A stretch of DNA of 64,000 bases. It comes from Tubulanus polymorphus. Its lineage: Eukaryota; Nemertea; Palaeonemertea; Tubulaniformes; Tubulanidae. The notes below the pieces were generated by a model. It did no database searches, had not been told where the DNA came from, and saw nothing but the letters and a program-made list of their open reading frames with translations. Shown one piece after another: positions 26,201 through 40,000 of the stretch (position 1 is the stretch's first letter; each line of letters begins with the position of its first letter). The position numbers and the translations under genes are program-made. Where the stretch lies: NCBI RefSeq assembly GCF_964204645.1, contig NC_134026.1, forward strand, positions 7,947,450 to 8,011,449. The letters are read 5' to 3'.

Positions 26201-29200
26201 AAACCGAATGTCAGTTAGTCGGAACTATATTCCAGAAATAGTTCGGAAATTGAGCGCATTCGGTTATTAGTTCCAACTACTAGTTGAATAAACACGAAAA
26301 CCGAATTTGGCCCTGTCGGCTGAAACAAGGGCCACCTGCTCAGCGCGCTCTAATGTTCCGATCCGGAAAACGGCTCTATACTTTTTTGGCCCTTGGCCCA
26401 TAGTACCTACATACCAAGCTTTGTCAAGATCGGATAATGATTGTAGGACTAGTAGCAACTGAATGATCTTAAGCGCCACCTATCACAGTGGAGCTAAAAA
26501 TTGCATGTTTTCATCAATTTAGCAAGTTTGTTAATTTTCATATCAATCGATCAATCTATTGTTATTGTCATTATTTCAATGCCTATTGCGGTACCTCTTA
26601 CTACACTATATACAGGGATTAGTGCTTTATTTTCAACATCATTTATTCATTAAACAATTGTATTTCATTGCATAATACCTCTACAATTCTTTTGAATGAC
26701 AGCGTCGCCGTAGTACCAGTCCAAACAATGCTCACAGTTAGAACCGGTTGTATTATACAAACATATAAGACACGCTCCGGTGAGGGGTTCACAACTCTGA
26801 GGATCAGCGAGGTTTATATTCCCGCTGCAGCCGCACGGGTCACACGTTCCACCGACCTCATTCGGATTACCGTAGAAACCGATCTCACACCTTTAAACGA
26901 TAATACAATAATTGTGGGTTATCGTGTCCTAGCAACAAGTGCTGTCGTATTTAAGGGGTTTGTACTTACGAGTCGCATTTCGGTCCGGCGTAGCCAGGGA
27001 GACAATCACACCTGACGACCAAATCCGTCGGTTCACCTTCGACTACTTCACAGGAGGTCGCAAAACTGAAACATACATACAGCACTCTACAAAACCAAAT
27101 CTTCTAGGGGTAAAAACTTACACTTTACAGGGGGGTGGATAAATCTTACTTGTTAGATGTAATTGGCTTTGGACACGAGCAAATCTGACAATCTCCGGTA
27201 AGCGGGTCGCCATAGTGACCAGCTATACATTTATCGCAATGGAAACCTTTCGTATTGTCTCGACAACCCTGAAAACAACAGACACGTAGAATAACGATAA
27301 GTTTCCATAGTAACTGAATCGTAAATTGATGCGATTGTTGAATTGATACGTACGATACATTCGCCGGTTCGCGGGTCGCAGCTACGGGTGTGACCGTTAC
27401 ATTCACACGGGGCGCAAACGAATCCCGTCCCGGAACGCTTCTTATAATAACCATCGACACATTCCTATCAGAGAAGGATAGGATATATTTTTGATTGAAT
27501 AAATAAATTCTGGTTTTTAAATTCTTTTAATCTGTAAATAGTGGGATTTTATCTTACATTCCTATCGATTTAATCATGAAACTTGGTTATAAATCCACAG
27601 ATCCGAGATCAATAGCACTAACAAAGCTTACGATATAAAACCAGTCTAACACCATCTTAGCTCGCTAGGTCCAATTTTCGGCCGATCTTATGATTCGAGA
27701 CCTGTTTTGAACTGAATTCACAACTGCGCAACTGGGCTTAGGACTCCAGATTTATGTTTATAGGTCAACTGCAACCACTTTCGGGTCCTAACAAGACTTT
27801 TATCAGGTATGTACTATCAAAACTGACCGAGCAAGGCCACCTGATGTGCGCTCAAGTCAAGTTGAAATAGACAGTAATTTAAATCTTGCATGATCTCATC
27901 AGAAAATAACAAGATTATGATTCTAATATTACATGAACCTGGATAGAGTTCCACAGCTCTCAGATTTGTCACTGTGAATCTGTGGAACCAGGTTCTGAGA
28001 AGGTACATACCTCACAAGATGAACCGGTATGACTAGGTGGACATCTACACTGTTCCACACTAAAAGCGATATCGCCTCGTCCGTCCGGTGTCGCTATATC
28101 GAACGATATATCGCTTAAACTGCCCTGTTCTATCATCGTGTAGTACGACGCGCGGATGTGAAGCGCTTCGAGATTCGAGAGGATTCGCATGAACTGAGAA
28201 TGACTGACGCTTTGACCGCTGTCCTCATGGTAGAACAAATCCTGTATGAAATGAAATAACAGATGTAAGCGTACGGACAATTTATGGGACATGGGGCTTA
28301 GGAGTATGTGCCCTCTCCAGTGTGGGAGTATAAGACGGTCCAGTGTAGGGAGTATGGGGCTGGTCCAATGTAGGGAGTGTGCCCTCTCCAGTGTGGGAAT
28401 ATGGTGCCTGCCCAGTGAAAGGAGTATAGGCCCTCTCCAGTGTAGAGTATGAGCCCTGTCCAGCATATGGGGTATGTGCCCTCCACTGTGTGGGAGTATG
28501 GGTGGGCCCTCTCCAGTGTGGGGGTATTGTCCAGCATGCAACAATGGGCCCTCTCGAGTGTGGGGTATGATGTACTATGTACAGACCCACATAAGTTTGT
28601 ACATAGAGATCAGAAAGAGTTTCCAGCTAACATCTTAGAGAAACAGAATCTAAAGATAGCAATCCACACGCGAAGGGTTAATGAACCAAATCTAGGACGA
28701 TGTGCGCCTGTACAATGGATTAACCCTTTCAGTGCGTCTACACCGCAGTGCTGTGTACGAATCAGTGATAGATTTTGCTAGTACACCGCACTGGGGTGTA
28801 TTGATTTAATTAGTAATTACTAATTATCTCTGTTGAAAGATGGCAGCACCTGTCTAACATAGTGAAATATTAGTAACTAACGATATACCGCGCCAGGGTG
28901 TAGACGCACTATAGTGCTATTCCCGTTATTCAACACACAAGGGTAGAATTTTTCAGAATTTTCAAATTATCTTCAGCACTATAGGGTATTATTTAGCCAG
29001 CACTGAAAGGGTTAACCCACAGTTTAGTGATGGACCTACTGTAAGGGCATGAGATTCAGGAACATAAAACAAAACTAGACAAACAACTTCACAGAATCTA
29101 CAGATTTGGATCTAAGGGGTTGATCCAGATAAGCCTACCTCTAACATATCAGCAGATATACTAAGCGGACGCCCGGGGGCAGGTTGTTCATCTTCAATTC

Positions 29201-32200
29201 GCCCTATTGTCATATTATTACCCTATAAAATACAAATCAGCAAAAAATTCTAAAAATACAGAATCTGATTTCAACAAATATCATTCGAAAACAATGAATA
29301 CCTTTAGAATGATGTCAGATCTGACGAATCCTTGAGTTGCTTTTTCTTTCTCTTCGTTGCCTCTCGGTAAAGTGAACATCACCGTATAACGCAGTCTACC
29401 TCCGTACGCCGTGACTTTATTGCCGAGGTAGGCTTCCGGAGCCACCCAGTACGAAGCCTCATCCATATCTCTCGCTCCGGGACGGCCGTCTACCGTTACC
29501 GTATCCCCGGTAACCGTAACCGCTACTGAATTCATGTTAGTTACCGTCCAACCTTCGATATCTCGAACCTAAACCGACAACAACATAGTGACATCTGGGG
29601 TGTAGTAGTTATCTACCCTGAACCCTGTTTGATTAAGACCATATAGCCCACTTAACCCTGAAATAAGGATTGTTAACTCTGAACCCAATTCACCCAGTTT
29701 CATCCAATATCCTGGGCCCAGTTTTATAGACTGGTGTTAATTTTAACCCGGGGGTTAACTCAATTGAAAATGAATTGAGTTAACCCCTGGGATAAAGGTA
29801 ATACCAATGTACAAGACCGGGCCCTGATGTTATCCCAAACCCTTCCCCTAAAACTAAGTAAGACTAGGTTTAATCTGCTTTTGCCTCCTTTGAATTCCGA
29901 ACTAGCCGATATGCTGAACCTCAATGCTGTAGCTTACTCTAGAAACCTGTTGCTATCAAGAACCCTGTACCCTGACCTGATGGATATACATTACCTGCTC
30001 CTGTCTCCAGTTGGAACTCTGACATTGATCCGTCGTCCCGAAACAGAAACAGTTTGTGCAACCTTTATGATTGCGATCATCGAGGAAGAACGTTCCCGGT
30101 TTACACGTCTCACAGAGGGCGCCTTCCGTGTTTTCTTTACATAAACACCGAGCAGTTCTCTGGTCACAAATATCGTCGGTTGTTCCGCGTGGATCGCAGT
30201 TACACTTCTCACAATGCGGATAGGCGTAGTAGCCGGGCGTACAGCGGTCGCATTGACGTCCAGATACAGACTCGCGACAGTTACACTGACCGGTGTGAAT
30301 ATTACAGGACGTGTTACCACCTCTAACACCATCTATCTGACAGTTACACTCCTAAAATATCAAACACGCAATCTAGATATCAATCTCAAAACAACATCGG
30401 GATATCACCCAGCAAAATGATATTGACATGGCAATCTCGCCACTTGATGTATTTATCTCAAATCAACAGAGATATCTTGAAAAGCAGCTTGATATCTGAG
30501 ATTCCCGATATGAGATACGCTGATGACACTGAAAAATCTAATGGATGAATGAATACGTGCGATATACGAAGTACGGTAATAACGAACCTCACATCCGATC
30601 AGTGGATCATAACCAAATGTTTTAGAGATGCATTCATCGCAATTATCACCGGTAACGCGAGGAGGACAGATACATTTACCGGTATCCTGAGCGCACAGTC
30701 CACTAGGACATTCGCAACCTACAAAACATAGGCATAATCACCAGGCAAGAACTTTCTTCAAATTATAACGACAATTCGAAATCGAGGGGTACTCACGTTG
30801 ACAATTCGGGAAACCATAGAAGCCCGTTTTACATTTCGAACACGTTCTGCCGATGATATTACTTTTACATTGACATTGACCGCTGAATTCCTCGCAGTCA
30901 AAACTCAGCGAACCATCGATATTACAGTCACACGCTATAGCTCCGTTGTTGTAATCAGTAGTTATAGTGAATACACTGTTCTTACAGAATTCCGAAGCTG
31001 ATGATCTGAAATAAGCGTATTTATCCAAATAGTTATCTATATATCTATATATTTGATAAGAATATCATCACATATTTATCCGAATAGTTATCTTTATATC
31101 TATATACTAGAAAAGATTATCATCACATATTTATCCGAATAGTTATCTTTATATCTATATACTAGAAAAGATTATCATCACATATTTATCCAAATAGTTA
31201 TCTTTATATCTATATATTTGAAAAGAATATCATCACATGTACCCTCAATTAATACTTATCATGTTAGAATCTCAAATTGTTTATATATAACATTAAACCA
31301 TCGGTATATGTCCTCCCTCTCCCTCCTCTCTCTTCTCGTCTGCCCCAATAAATAGTTTTGCTTACTTCACTTGGAATGATTCATCCACACAGTTCGTCAA
31401 GAAGAATCCGGAATTATCAATTGGCAAAGGTTTTGTGATATCCTCTTTAAACTGTTCATCAGGAATCACAATCACATAATCCTTAAAATAATCAGTAATG
31501 AAGTATCAGTATCAGCAGCTGTATAACATCAGCTCCTCGCTCCCTAGAGTCAGTCCTACTTACCACCCAGATAGCATCTTTGTTTGTATTATTGAGAGTG
31601 ATTTTGAAGTTATTGGAATCTAATTCTAGTGTTGTTGGACCAGTGGCATTAGCAAATTCAATCACAGCTCTACATCCAGCTGTACTCGGGCAAAAATCTG
31701 CCTTGATTTTACCTGAAAATTACAACCATTTCATTATAAGAGATCTTAAATCGGAGTTACTTTAGATTTAAGATGTCATCTCAAATAACAGATGTGTCTC
31801 AATGAATTAGAGAAACTGCTTTAATATCTCCATAAATCATATGTAAAATATTGACAAATTTGAGATATCATCCTTATATTTCAATCAGGGAAAGAAGTAC
31901 CTTACAGTGAAATGATGGCCCATGAGGGAGCATTTTCGCAATGGCTTTGTCTGAATACTAGTCATGTAAACCAGTCATACCCTATTTTCTTGTGATTAAG
32001 CCGACTCAGCCAATAAGCCGAGGGCAGTTTTTTAGCCTACATGGATTTCTTAATGCCTTCTTAATTTACCAATAAGCCGAGGCCCTTCATCAGGAGATTT
32101 TAATTCACAGATTTGTCAATTAGTTTGTCTTAATTGACGATGTATGAGGCTGACCGATGTGTGAGAGTGCTGTGTATACTATCATTGCCGAGTCACTGTT

Positions 32201-34048
32201 ATATATAGACTCGCTCAGGTGATTTCTAACACACAGAATATTGCGCGCAAAAAATGCATAAAATTCAAATTTGGAAGGACTTTTTATCAAAAGGAGGGTT
32301 TTAGAGTCAAAAAGAAGGACAAATATGATATTTGTCCAAACTTTTTCCAAAAGAAGGACAAAGAAGGACTTAGAAGGACCTCTGGATACCCTGTCAACAC
32401 ATCAAAGATGATCGATAAACTCACCGTGATAGATTTTATCTCCTACTTCTACAGTAACATTCACATCAAATCTAGGTTTATACGGCTGATAGTAATGGAG
32501 CACATATTTATATTTGCCTAAACGTCCAACAGTGCTCTTTATTTCAATAGTATTCTGAAAACATAACATAATTCAAATCAATGTGATTAACTCAAAATGG
32601 TTTAAATAGTTTCATGGAGTGGGTTTGTCAGTTATCTTTTAAGGTAAATCCTCAACCTGGGTGACAACCACCATAGTAACAATGAGAAACAAAGTTAATA
32701 ACTGATAAATTTCAAATTTCAAAATTTTTTCCCGTCCAGTAACTCAATATCTCATCATCTCACCTGATCTTTGTCCAGTTTGATAACTTTCGCTTTGATA
32801 TCGATATTCGGAGGTCGCTCTTCGATGTTCGAGATTTTATCTTTGTTCTCGTCGGTCGCTATGGTAATTTTTGCCGCAGGAGCGGTTGGCCATTCTGAGG
32901 TCGTGCATCTTCAAATGAACAGAAATCATCTTAAGAGTACATCTTACAACAACAGAGCATGACCGAGCTAGGTAGGATTGAAATCAAGAGTATCTTTCAC
33001 TACATGGCTAGATTATAACCGAGTTGAGTAGAATTGAAAGATACTTACTTTCCATTTACTTTTACGCATTTAATCCTAGGTTTAACTATTCCGATATCCC
33101 ATTCATTCACGGGTATAGCTACTACTGAATCCTGTAATCAACGATAGATTTATTAATAGATCACAGATTTTTAAATAGAATGGAAATGTTAGTTTTTCAT
33201 TTAAACAAGGTTTGATTTCAAGTCACAATTTAATTCGGGACTCACAAGTTCCCTCTCCCTCCTCCCCGATAATCAGAATGCACATGTCACCATATCATCC
33301 ACCCAAACCCCCTGAAGAGTGGTACGATAACCACAATCAAACGTGGTGAACAGATGATAAGATAAAAACCCACTATTTACAAATTAAAAGAAATCCAAAA
33401 TCGAGAACTTATTTATCGAAACAATCTAAAATATAAGAACACAATGTTTCTATCTCACACTAGAGATCATCATCTTTTTAAATAGTGGGTTTTTATCTAA
33501 TTCCCTGAAGAGTATTGAATACTTACAATTGCGACTTTCACATCATCTTTGCCAGTAATAGTCAGCGACACGTAACCAGTCGATACGTTAAACACAGCTA
33601 AATGTCCGTTTATTTGATCATGGACGGCAGCTCGACACAACGAACTGTACGAACAGTCGGGTAATTCGATCTTTCCTTTCTCTCGTCCGGACGTCGACGC
33701 AACTTCTACTTCGATCACGTTATTTTTACCTTCCTCGGGAGTGTAGTACTTAAACACTAGTATATACATACCAGGTTCAGGCACGTTCAAATCCAAATAC
33801 ATCGACGGCTAAAATGATACGGATCATATCACTTTCATTAGATTAGCCCTTCATTAGATTGCTAAAATGCAAGTGCTGAGAAATTGGTTTAAGTAAACTA
33901 GTGCAGTGGCGTTGGAAGTGCAGCGACGAAAGCTGTGGCAATAATTTACTGAATATTATTATCATTATTATTATCATTATTATTATTATTATTATTATTA
34001 CTATTATTATTATCATTATTATTATTATTATTATTACTATTATTATTA

Positions 34049-34085
<37 letters not shown>

Positions 34086-37000
34086 CATTATTATTATTAT
34101 GGTATTGTAAGCGCCAGAATCCACTTGTGTGATCAATGACACTTTATTACTGAATAAATCTAATGTGGTGAAAACAAATGTGTTTCGAGGCTTCTCTTGA
34201 AGACAGAGATACTCGAAGCCGCTCTTACATGGCGAGGAAGGTTGTTCCACAAATGTGGAGCAGCGACTGAGAAGGCTCTGTCTCCAAGAGAAGCTAATCT
34301 TGAACAGGGTTGAGTAAGCAAAAGATCATCTGCTGAATAACGTATTTTTCTTTGAATACCATGTTTTTGAAGAAATTAAATTTGCTCTGCAACATATGAG
34401 TAACTGTCAAAAATTGCTTCCTACGCACTTGCAGTGGACAATACTGACAATTATTGATAATCAAACTACACAATTTAACAATGTCTTTCTCTCAAACTTT
34501 CAAAAATTTGAGCAACTGCAGCCCCGGGAATAACTCTCATGTTCAATAAGTTCAATCCCTACCTGTTTTACGTCTAATAAAGCCATAGCCGGTGTTCCCA
34601 ACTCCACCAGAATATCGGCATCTTTGAAATCTTGCGTGCGAACACGCTGGTTGTCGACGGCGATAAAGCCGTCCTCACCGCGGCTACTTGGGAACGTTTT
34701 AACATCGACGTAAACGTAATCGGTACATCTAAAATAAATCGACAAAAAACTGCATGAGACGAACTGCATTACTTACATTTACAATAAATATTGGTGAAAC
34801 ACTATTCCGTGTTGTAACCATTATATAGAGAATCCTGCACTAATATAATGAGAAAGAAGTAGTCTGAAAAGTTTTCTTCAAATTAACCCTTTCAGTGCTG
34901 GCAAATCAATATCCTATAGTGCTGAAGATAATTTGAAAATTCTGAAAAATTCCACCCAAGTGTGTTGAATAACGGGAATAGCACTATAGTGTGTCTACAC
35001 CCTGGCATGGTATATCGTTAGTTACTAATATTTCACTTTGTTTGACAGGTGCTGCCATCTTTCAAGAGAGATAATTAGTAATTACTAATTAAATCAATAC
35101 ACCGCAGTGCGGTGTACTAGCAAAATCCATCACTGATTCGTACACCGCGGTGTAGACGCACTGAAAGGGTTAACAATTTATTGAATCAACGTTTTGACTA
35201 TTACCTAATCAATATTCATCTTTGACTATAACCTAATAGTCATCTTCCGGTCTTCCTGAAGATAACTATTAGGTCGAAACGTTGAATATAGTCGAAACGT
35301 TGAACTTTCTGGACTTCATCTTTCTCGTTTCATTAATCTAGTGTGGGATTCTCTATATTCACAGAAACTACTGCCCAACAGTAACTTTCCATTATCACAT
35401 TTGCTAGCTCTGACTTTGAGTAGGCCTAATGAGACTCTTTTACTCCAGGAATGGCCGGTTCGACACCGATACTTACGGTTCAGTTTCACCCAGCTTACAA
35501 GCATCGTTTATAGTTTCAATCAAAATATTCGCTTCATAAAATGCTTCCGGCAACAATACCGCGTAATCCTGAAATTACAATATAACATAATCAAGAAATT
35601 ACACTACAGCTTTATCCTGAATTTACGATACAATGTAATCATGGAATTACAACAGAGCGTAACTCTGAAATTACAATACAAGTGGATTAATGGAACAAGA
35701 TGGTTGGGTGCAGATTGAAAATAAACTAATAATTCAAGGGTAGAATTGAACCAATGCAGAACTGCCAATGTAGAAAACAACGAATACTTACAACAAACAC
35801 TTTATCTTTAGGTACACTCAGTGAAATGGTCCATTTGCCCGGACTAAGAACGTAAGATGCGGGAACCGTTCCAGATACTGAAGTAGCTAATCTCGGATCA
35901 TGGGTCGACTGAAATATCACTGATCCTTCCTGTTCCTGTTGATCGTCATTTAAACCTCCCCGTATAGGCGCGATACTGATTCGAGATGTTACTGCATCGA
36001 ATCCTGTATTGATATATCGATACAAAACTCGATATATACTCGGTTTTGAGATCTCGACATCAATCACTACAGTAGGCTGTAAAATCAAAAACATAAGTTT
36101 CAAGGAGAGTTTGTAACATTCACTGTTTGTACACATTTTTATGTCAAAACTTTTTACTGTATCAACACTATAAATCACAATACAACCAGTTCAATACATA
36201 AGGTATACATTTTGAAATTCGAACACAATGAAGGACAATCCAGCAAGCCAAAGGCAATTTACACAGTGACAACAGCCCTGACATGTTAATGAGAAGGGAA
36301 AAGGAGTCTATAAACCAAAACTTGCCCCATTTTCTTATAAGAGATTTTAAAGAATTTTTTGTTCTGAAAATCATAGAAATCCATTATCCATTTTCCGTTA
36401 TCTTAACTTTGTGTTGTACAATTTGTATATTTGTACCTGAATTTTTGAAAATATGGCGTATCCTTTCCACGAATATTTAGGGAACAAATTATCATCGAAT
36501 CCAAATCGAACTTGACCTCCGCGAGGCGTGTGACCGTCCTCTAACTCGTACTGATGCTGATAAAGTGTCGGATAAAAATGAGTCCTTTCAGGTCTACAAA
36601 ACATCGATAAAATATTTCGTCAGTTGCTGAAGTGTTGTAAGTTGTATATTCACAATAGGGGGGTTTCGTTTATGGATCATACCTGTCACATTTAAGTCCA
36701 GTAACTCTAGGGCGGCAGCGACATTGTCCGGTGTATTTGTCACAATTATTGTCCCAAGCTCCTCCGATATCACACTTACAATCTACAATCACATTTTCAA
36801 TTTACATCTTATCAAGGAAGGATGGATGGAGAGTATGAATTCTCACTGATCTCTCATCTGCACAGACGGAGAGTTAGAATTCTCACTGATCTCTCATCTG
36901 GACAGATGAAGAGTTTGAATTCTCACTGATTTCTCATCTGGACGGATGGAGAGTTTGAATTCTCACTGATCTCTCTTCTGGACAGATGAAGAGTTTGAAT

Positions 37001-40000
37001 TCTCACTGATTTCTCATCTGGACAGACGGAGAGTTTGAATTCTCACTGATTTCTCATCTGGACAGACGGAGAGTTTGAATTCTCACTGATTTCTCATCTG
37101 GACAGACGGAGAGTTTGAATTCTCACTGATCTCTCATCTGGACAGACAGAGAGTTCGAATTCTCACTGGTATCTCATCTGGACAGACGGAGAGTTCGAAT
37201 TCTCACTGATCTCTCATCTGCACAGACGGAAAGTTCGAATTCTCACTGATCTCTCATCCAGATCCAGTTCTACAGATGTTAGTTAGATTTTAATCTACAG
37301 TTAACTCATCGAAAATGAACTGATTTGACTGTATAATTCACATCCATGGAACTGGATACAGGGCTGATGAGCGGAGAGATTGATTCCGCGCTGATTCAGT
37401 GAAATATAGATAACTTACCCATACAACCATAGACATTGTTTATATCAAGATGATAAGTTCCGTCTTGACACTGATGACACTGTAAGCCGGAAGCGAACAG
37501 CTTACACGGACACTGACCCGTATTCTGATCACAAATATCCAATTGTCCGATCGTTCCAGCTTTATTACAATTACACTCTACATAAATAACCAAAACAACG
37601 TCAGTTACTGTATCTAAGCGGTATCAGGACAATTGCCCCCCCCCCCCCCCGGACAATTGCCCCCCAAATTAAATCTTTTTAATCTTAAAGTAACACAGAT
37701 ATTTACTTCAAATCAATTAGACAAAGCGAACTAATTCTAGCTAATTAGTGCAGCTAATTACTATAGGACTGATTTAATGTTTTTGATTGGCTAAAGTAAC
37801 ACCAAAACTAATTCCAATAAATTAGCCAACGTTAAGTAATGCACTAACAAGTGGACTTATTAAGTTTCCTTTAATTTGGTAAGTGAATCATAATTCCACA
37901 AGGGCTGATTTTAAGTTTTTGATCTGCACACAACATCAGTAATTCTATAGCTTATAAACCAATATTCAATAATATACAAATTAATTTCTAAGTAAAGGCA
38001 ATTGTCCGGGGAGCAATTGTCCTAGGATCGTCTAAGCATGTTAATTATAACAATCAGTTAGAAATTCAAATATCTAATTTCGTACCGTCGCATGCCTTCT
38101 GATTGTTGATGTTCAGATTCCAGAATCCAGGTTTACATTTATCACAGATTCGGCCCTCGACTCGCTCCTTGCATTCGCACAGTTCTCCGTTTTTATTCGA
38201 GCCGCATCCTCCGACCGGTAATCCGGGAATAGACATCGCTCCAGCCGGATTGCAGTTACACTCTGCGAAATAAAATATCATACAAGTCAATCACTGAGTA
38301 AAACGGTTTGTAGAAGCGCCAGAAGAATAGATACCTTCACAAACCGGATAATTATAGAATCCATCTTTACACTGACTGCAACGGTTCGTTTCAAAATTAG
38401 CCAAACATTTACATTGTCCCGTTGACTGGTTACACGACGAGCCGATAGAACCGTAAGGATCGCAGCGACAATCTGTAAAAACAACCAATCAAAATACAGA
38501 CAATCAAATCAAACAACCAATCAAAATACAGCGGTCAAATCAAACAACCATTCAAAATACATCAGCCAAATCAAAAATACCAATCAAAATACATCAGTCA
38601 AATCAAACAATTAAAATATCGCTGTTGAAATAAATAGTCAGATCTATTTGCGGTGTTTCAACAATCAGATTGCGAACTTACCGTTACATTCGGGGTAGCT
38701 GTAGTATCCGTGGGAACAACGATCACATTTAGTTCCAGAGAAATTCACGTTACAATAACATCTTCCAGATTCATCGCAACTTTTCCGTGAAGAACCGCTC
38801 GGGTCGCATTGACACGCTGTAAATTAAACAATATTGTCGGTAATACTATCACCGTGTTTGAACTGTATTTGCAAAAGAGACGCTTACGAGAACAGGTCGG
38901 GAAGTTATAAAATCCATCAGCGCACTGATCGCATCTCTCTCCGGAATAATTCTCCAAACATAAACAACTGCCAGAATCTTTACTGCAGATATCAGATGTG
39001 GTTCCAGACGGGTCGCAGTTACAAACTGTAAATACAAAAACAATACCTTTCAGTTACCATTGAGACATACATCCGCTATTATAGAGATACATTATCATAA
39101 GTCACTGGGGCCAGTTCCATAGTCGAAGTCCGAAAGTCTTAAGATTGGTCTTAAGCTGTTAGATAAACTATAGAACTAAGATAGTCTTAGACTGGTCTTA
39201 AGTCTAAGCCATGACTATGGAACTGGCCACATCGGTCAGTTGTTTAGTCATGACTAAAACCAACTTAATGCATCTAACGAGTAAAGACCAGTCTTAAGAT
39301 TTACTTAAGAGTACTTTTGGGCTTAAGTCGCGACTGCACAACCGAGGCCAGAATCTCAGAAGACACGCTTTAACTCACTCTAATTACATGTATATGATCT
39401 TACAGATACAAAAATACGAATGTACAAATTGAAACCTGGAAACTGGAAATACTTACAGCTACAATCAGGGAATCCATAGTAACCGTGATCACATCGACCG
39501 CAGTCTCGACCTCCGTAGTTGTTCTTACAGTTACAGTTACCGGTTATAGATTCACAAGTTGAACCGATCGAGCCATACGGGTTGCAGTTACACGCTGAAA
39601 TATCACAACAATAGCAATACACAACGCCATTATATCACGATGAGGGGATCGTGCAGAAAGTTGAAGTGTATGAACTCATAGAAATAAACTACTAAAAAAC
39701 ACACATTACTTGATGTGGACCGGGGAAGGGAGGAGGGGGGAGTTGCGAGGTGGGGAGGGGTGATGCTGAAAACTATGCATTACTACTACACTACTAAAAT
39801 ACCTTTCACTAATGAACCATCATAATAACCGTGTTCAATTTCTACATAGGAACAATATGAAAACAAATGAGTGATAATATCGAACTGATATGTCACCAGG
39901 ATGATACAATCAACCTGATATATCACTATCCAGCAATAATACCAAATTGGTATATCACTATCAGTGATAAATGATATATCACTACAACGATCCTATCCAA

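Larger units (their letters stand above)
28011..29568 (-). other. LAMA5: Laminin alpha exons 29-31: L4a (laminin IV) domain with RGD
   Basis: Exons 29302-29568, 29139-29222 and 28011-28241 (residues about 1609-1802). Family motifs are [28 protein letters not shown] and LRYTVMF, then [34 protein letters not shown], and the exit into the next LE ([16 protein letters not shown]). An RGD tripeptide ([10 protein letters not shown]) sits just before the VEQC junction; whether it is exposed for integrin binding cannot be seen here. Confidence 0.95.
30797..36593 (-). other. LAMA5: Laminin alpha exons 16-26: L4b-type region
   Basis: Exons 36437-36593, 35792-36076, 35477-35568, 34563-34728, 33527-33808, 33049-33131, 32764-32908, 32425-32554, 31564-31712, 31366-31481 and 30797-31005 (residues about 841-1445). 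It is a non-EGF, low-Cys stretch rich in beta-strand patterns ([53 protein letters not shown]), as in the long region between LE arrays of alpha3B/alpha5 and LanA chains. Exon 26 ends with the next LE module ([20 protein letters not shown]). Because it is weakly conserved, its short exons are the least certain part of the model, yet every join is in phase. Confidence 0.88.

Noticed and set aside
27969-28544. 191-residue minus frame
   Set aside because: Real laminin exon 31 (28011-28241) extended by chance into an adjacent minisatellite; a good acceptor separates them.
33843-34250. 135-residue minus frame rich in Ile
   Set aside because: It is the translation of an (ATT)n/(ATC)n microsatellite joined to a LINE 3' end in a wrong frame.
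36820-37258. Regular 40-bp repeats resembling a CRISPR array
   Set aside because: Units are contiguous with no unique spacers, in an intron of an animal gene; an ordinary minisatellite.
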